Source of the DNA: Deltaproteobacteria bacterium
Lineage (GTDB): Bacteria; Campylobacterota_A; Desulfurellia; JAGGSF01
Length of the DNA stretch: 9,548 nt
Direction of reading: 5' to 3'
NCBI GenBank assembly: GCA_021159235.1
Contig: JAGGSF010000117.1
Span: 1-9,548 of the forward strand
The translations under genes and the position numbers were made by a program. The notes under the pieces are model-generated. The model was not told where the DNA came from, searched no databases, and saw only the letters and a program-made list of their open reading frames with translations. This document shows, in pieces, positions 6,703-9,548 of the stretch. Positions within the stretch are counted from its first letter, which is position 1; every line of letters starts with the position of its first letter.

Positions 6703-7685
6703 TGATTGTTGAAATTTTTGTGTTTTTTGTTCTGCTTTTTGTTTCTGCCTTTTTCTCTGCCAGTGAAACAGCTCTCTTTTCTCTTCAAACCACCCAGCTG
6801 GTGTATATTGAAGAGCATCATAGTAAGAGTTACAGATATGTGGAAAGGTTATTACGGAATCCCAAGGAACTTTTGATTACAATACTTGTGGGCAACGATG
6901 TGGTGAATATTGCTGCATCCAGTATAATTACTGATGTATTCTTGAAGATATGGGGGAGTCTTTCGGTGGCTTTAAGTATTGGAATAATGACGCTTGTTCT
7001 TTTGATATTTTGTGAAACAACACCTAAATCTCTTGCCATGAGGAGCAATGTTTTCATTTCCACCCGTGTGGCTAAACTCATTTACTATTTTGGATATTTA
7101 ATATCTCCTGCAAAATATGCTTTTTATTTCTTCAGTAAAGGTATGGATGTTGTTCTGGCCAAAAAGAGTGAAGAACAGCCCCTGAAATTAGGGGAGGAAG
7201 AATTTAAAGAGCTGGTAAAGATGAGCAGAGGTGTGGTGGATAAAGAAGAGGAAGAGATGATTCAGCGGACATTTCGATGGGAAGAGGTAAAAGTAAAAGA
7301 TATTATGATACCCCTTCAAGATGTGGAGGCCTTTCCTGCCCATTTAACTTTGGAGGATGTTTTAAAAAGGATAAAATCTATTTACTACTCTCGCATACCT
7401 GTTTATGAGGGAACCAAGGAGAATATCATAGGAATTCTGTATCAAAAGGACCTGTTTTTATTAAAATTTGTGAAGGATAAGAAAAGAAAAAGTTTAAAAG
7501 AAATTTCACGTCCGGCGTTGTTTATCAGCTTGCATGCATCTGCGAATGAGGCGTTTAGATTTTTAAACACTAAAAAAATGCATTTGGCGGTAGTAAAAGA
7601 AGATAAGAAATGTTTGGGAATAGTGACCATGGAGGATATATTGGAAGAGTTGTTTGGCGAATTTAGAAAAGTGGAGGGAAAATGA
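6702..7685 (+). CDS. CNNM/DUF21 membrane protein with CBS pair (hemolysin-C/CorC-like, no CorC_HlyC domain)
   Basis: The 327-residue protein starts with the DUF21 (CNNM) transmembrane domain: a first helix ending in SASETALFS (19-27), then N-P-K-E-L-L, ILVGNDVVNIAAS (61-73) and ETTPKS (105-110), with three to four hydrophobic segments in the first 145 residues. The linker has VVDKEEEEMI. Two CBS domains follow (about 195-255 and 262-318), including the D-I-M-I-P box, SRIPVYEG and the closing TMEDILEELFGE. It stops there, without the roughly 80-residue CorC_HlyC domain that many homologues carry (usual length about 420-440). The family is linked to Mg2+/Co2+ transport, with the CBS pair binding adenine nucleotides; the 'hemolysin' name is historical. 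It overlaps thiL by one base and rpe by four. Confidence 0.9.
   Translation: MIVEIFVFFVLLFVSAFFSASETALFSLQTTQLVYIEEHHSKSYRYVERLLRNPKELLITILVGNDVVNIAASSIITDVFLKIWGSLSVALSIGIMTLVLLIFCETTPKSLAMRSNVFISTRVAKLIYYFGYLISPAKYAFYFFSKGMDVVLAKKSEEQPLKLGEEEFKELVKMSRGVVDKEEEEMIQRTFRWEEVKVKDIMIPLQDVEAFPAHLTLEDVLKRIKSIYYSRIPVYEGTKENIIGILYQKDLFLLKFVKDKKRKSLKEISRPALFISLHASANEAFRFLNTKKMHLAVVKEDKKCLGIVTMEDILEELFGEFRKVEGK
7673..7678 (+). promoter_or_regulatory. strong ribosome binding site of rpe
   Basis: GGAGGG lies 4 nt before the ATG at 7682, within the last codons of the CNNM-type gene. It is the best Shine-Dalgarno in the window and fixes the rpe start in the ATGA overlap. Confidence 0.7.
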
Positions 7686-8344
7686 AAAGAAGAGTGCTTA
7701 TTGCTCCTTCTATTCTGTCTGCAGACATTACAAGTTTGAAGGAGGAGGTAAAGGCTTTGGAAGAAGCTGAGGTAGATTTGATACACATAGATGTTATGGA
7801 TGGACATTTTGTGCCAAATATCACATTTGGTCCTATTGTTGTGGAGAATTTAAAGAAAATTACATATCTTCCCTTAGATGTGCATCTTATGATTTCCAAC
7901 CCTGAGAAATATGCCTCCATTTTTGTTGATGCAGGTGCAGATATAGTTACCGTTCATCAAGAGGCATCTACACACCTGCATCGGATGATAAGTGAAGTGA
8001 AAAGTGCAGGGGCAAAAGCTGGTGTGGCTCTAAACCCTGCTACCCATCCATCCTGTTTAGAGTATGTGCTTAATGAGGTAGATGTGGTATTGGTGATGAC
8101 AGTTAACCCCGGTTTTTCCGGGCAGAGTTTTATAAAGGATGTATCCAGAAAGATAGAGGAATTAGATGAGATGAGAAGAAAGGGTAACTATGATTTTCTT
8201 ATAGAGGTAGATGGTGGTGTCAACGGGTTGAATGTGAAACTGTTGCGTGAATGTGGAGCAGATATATTTGTTTCTGGTAGTGCATTGTTTAGTAGTAAGG
8301 ATTATAAAAAAACAGTGAAGGAATGGAGAGAAAAACTGAAATGA
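7682..8344 (+). CDS. rpe: ribulose-phosphate 3-epimerase
   Basis: Rpe interconverts D-ribulose 5-phosphate and D-xylulose 5-phosphate in the pentose phosphate pathway (also the Calvin cycle where present). The 220-residue cytoplasmic TIM barrel has the expected sites: S10-I-L-S-A-D near the N-terminus; HIDVMDGHFVPN (35-46) with metal ligands His35 and Asp37; His68 in LDVHLMI; the GVALNPAT strand (114-121); VNPGFSGQSF (141-150) as mobile loop and phosphate contact; catalytic/metal Asp177 in EVDGGV; and SGSALF at the last phosphate site. All catalytic residues are present and the length is normal. It begins at ATG 7682 behind a strong GGAGGG site and overlaps both neighbours by 4 nt, so translation is probably coupled from the CNNM-type gene through to trkA. 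Confidence 0.96.
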   Translation: MKRRVLIAPSILSADITSLKEEVKALEEAEVDLIHIDVMDGHFVPNITFGPIVVENLKKITYLPLDVHLMISNPEKYASIFVDAGADIVTVHQEASTHLHRMISEVKSAGAKAGVALNPATHPSCLEYVLNEVDVVLVMTVNPGFSGQSFIKDVSRKIEELDEMRRKGNYDFLIEVDGGVNGLNVKLLRECGADIFVSGSALFSSKDYKKTVKEWREKLK

Positions 8345-9548
8345 TCAACAGTATAGTTGTAATAGGAGCGGGAAGCGTAGGCTATAATGTGGCCAGGACA
8401 CTGGAGAAAGAAGGTGTGGATGTAACAGTGATAGATATTGATGCTGGAAAAATAAGGAATATCAGTGATAATCTGGATGTTGGTGTGGTAGAGGGCGATG
8501 GAACATCTCCTTCTGTTTTAAAAAAAGCGGAGGTGGAAAAAGCGGATATTGTAGTGATAGCTACAAATGATGATAGGGTAAACATGATTGCTACCTTAAT
8601 GGTTGATAGGTTATTTCATGTGCGAAATAAGATTGTAAGGTTGAGAGATCCTCAATATTATGAAAACAGCGTTCTCATGGGTCCTTCTGGAATAAATGCC
8701 ACCTGTGTGATAAATCCGGAGAAGGTGGTGGCAAGAGAAATCGTTAATCTGGTGCGTATTCCAGTCGCTGCGAATGTGATGGAGTTTGAAGAGGGAAAGG
8801 TTAAGATTATAGGATTGAAGATAAAGGATAAAAACCCTCATGTGTTTAGGCCTTTAAAGGAGCTCAATATTCCTTTTCTGGTTGTAGGTCTTTACCGTGA
8901 AAATGAATTGATCGTACCCGATGGCAGTTGCAGGTTCATTCCTGGTGATATTGCTTTGTTTATCGTAAGAGAAGGGGATATCGTGCCTCTTTCTCATGAA
9001 ATGAATGAGGGATATTTTCCTATAAAGAGTGTGGTTATTATAGGCGGTGGACATATAGGAAGACTTGTTGCAAAAGAACTGGAAAAGAATGGTTACAGTG
9101 TAACGGTGATAGAGAGAAATAAGAAAAATTGTGAGATTCTTTCTAAGGAACTCAAGAAAAGCTCTGTTGTTCAGGGAGATGCATCAGATATAGAACTTTT
9201 AAAGGAAGAGGATGTGTTTTCCTCTGATTGTGTAATGACGTTGACCAATGATCAAGAATTTAATATCCTCGTTTCTCTTTTGTCCAAGCGAATGGGCGTG
9301 AAAAGGACAATCACTTTAATAAATATATCTGAATATTTTTCTTTGGCAATAAAGTTAGGATTGGATGCCATTGTTTCTCCCAAACTTTCTACCAGCAGTG
9401 CTATTTTGAGATTTGTAAGATATGAGCAAACAGTCTCTGTGGTGAGTATTTTTGAGTCCGCAGTTGAGGCCATAGAAAATGTGGTGGTAAGTGAATCTTA
9501 TGTTGCCAATAAATTGATAAAAGATATTAAGTTTCCACGCGGATGCTT
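8341..9548 (+). CDS. trkA: Trk potassium uptake regulatory protein TrkA (3' end beyond window)
   Basis: An open frame runs from ATG 8341 to the window edge with no stop (402 codons and two bases), close to the usual 450 or so residues of TrkA. It is the peripheral NAD(H)-binding gating subunit of the Trk K+ channel. The first Rossmann (RCK_N) domain has IGAGSVG (8-14), acidic Asp32 at the end of strand 2, and V-V-E-G-D-G-T (49-55). A TrkA_C segment follows (about 140-220). A second Rossmann domain has IIGGGHIGR (233-241), Glu258, and Q-G-D-A-S-D; the second TrkA_C begins near the cut. The doubled RCK layout separates TrkA from single-RCK KtrA/KtrC. The ATG overlaps the rpe stop (ATGA), and GGAG lies about 12 nt upstream. 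The membrane partner trkH is not in the window and may follow. Confidence 0.93.
   Translation, partial: MINSIVVIGAGSVGYNVARTLEKEGVDVTVIDIDAGKIRNISDNLDVGVVEGDGTSPSVLKKAEVEKADIVVIATNDDRVNMIATLMVDRLFHVRNKIVRLRDPQYYENSVLMGPSGINATCVINPEKVVAREIVNLVRIPVAANVMEFEEGKVKIIGLKIKDKNPHVFRPLKELNIPFLVVGLYRENELIVPDGSCRFIPGDIALFIVREGDIVPLSHEMNEGYFPIKSVVIIGGGHIGRLVAKELEKNGYSVTVIERNKKNCEILSKELKKSSVVQGDASDIELLKEEDVFSSDCVMTLTNDQEFNILVSLLSKRMGVKRTITLINISEYFSLAIKLGLDAIVSPKLSTSSAILRFVRYEQTVSVVSIFESAVEAIENVVVSESYVANKLIKDIKFPRGC

Noticed and set aside
7442-7807. Reverse-strand open frame of 121 codons across the CNNM/rpe junction
   Set aside because: It is a shadow of two well-supported + strand genes; its translation is rich in Ser/Phe/Asn as expected from antisense reading of AT-rich coding DNA.

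Overview
The window reads as a compact bacterial chromosome segment with AT-rich coding DNA (about 40% G+C by eye). AGA/AGG arginine and ATA isoleucine codons are frequent, which is common in low-GC thermophiles. A proline tRNA with encoded CCA opens the window, and every protein gene lies on the + strand with almost no space between genes. The gene content (RarA, ThiL, Rpe, TrkA, a CNNM-type membrane protein) is bacterial. The lineage cannot be fixed from the sequence; a Desulfurella/Hippea-like or Deferribacter-like anaerobe is a guess only.

Layout: 1-16 is the 3' end of a tRNA whose tail is identical to that of the complete tRNA-Pro(CGG) at 63-139. A good sigma70-type promoter (172-200) follows, ending just before the ATG of a 12-helix MFS efflux transporter (211-1371). 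A 12-nt gap, itself preceded by a possible second promoter, leads to a three-gene ABC-2 transporter cassette: permease (1384-2172), a membrane-anchored TPR-like protein with a pseudopilin-like tail (2177-3034), and ATPase (3031-3876). A DUF72/YecE-family gene (3878-4603) links the cassette to rarA (4596-5765), thiL (5755-6702), a CNNM/DUF21-CBS membrane protein without the usual CorC/HlyC domain (6702-7685), rpe (7682-8344) and trkA, which runs off the right edge (8341-9548, incomplete).

From the permease onward, neighbouring genes overlap or sit within 4 nt of each other, so the set is probably co-transcribed and translationally coupled. Jobs are mixed: export (MFS, ABC), replication-fork maintenance (RarA), thiamine diphosphate synthesis (ThiL), the pentose phosphate/carbon pathway (Rpe), and divalent-cation and potassium homeostasis (CNNM, TrkA). 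This looks like a housekeeping superoperon and not a mobile or defence island.

No CRISPR, insertion sequence, phage or toxin genes were seen, and no stretch over 300 bases lacks a gene. The points most worth a second look are the two possibly leaderless gene starts, the ABC-cassette middle protein, the DUF72-rarA coupling, and a double slippery heptamer in rarA. I do not see convincing evidence for a wholly new system.
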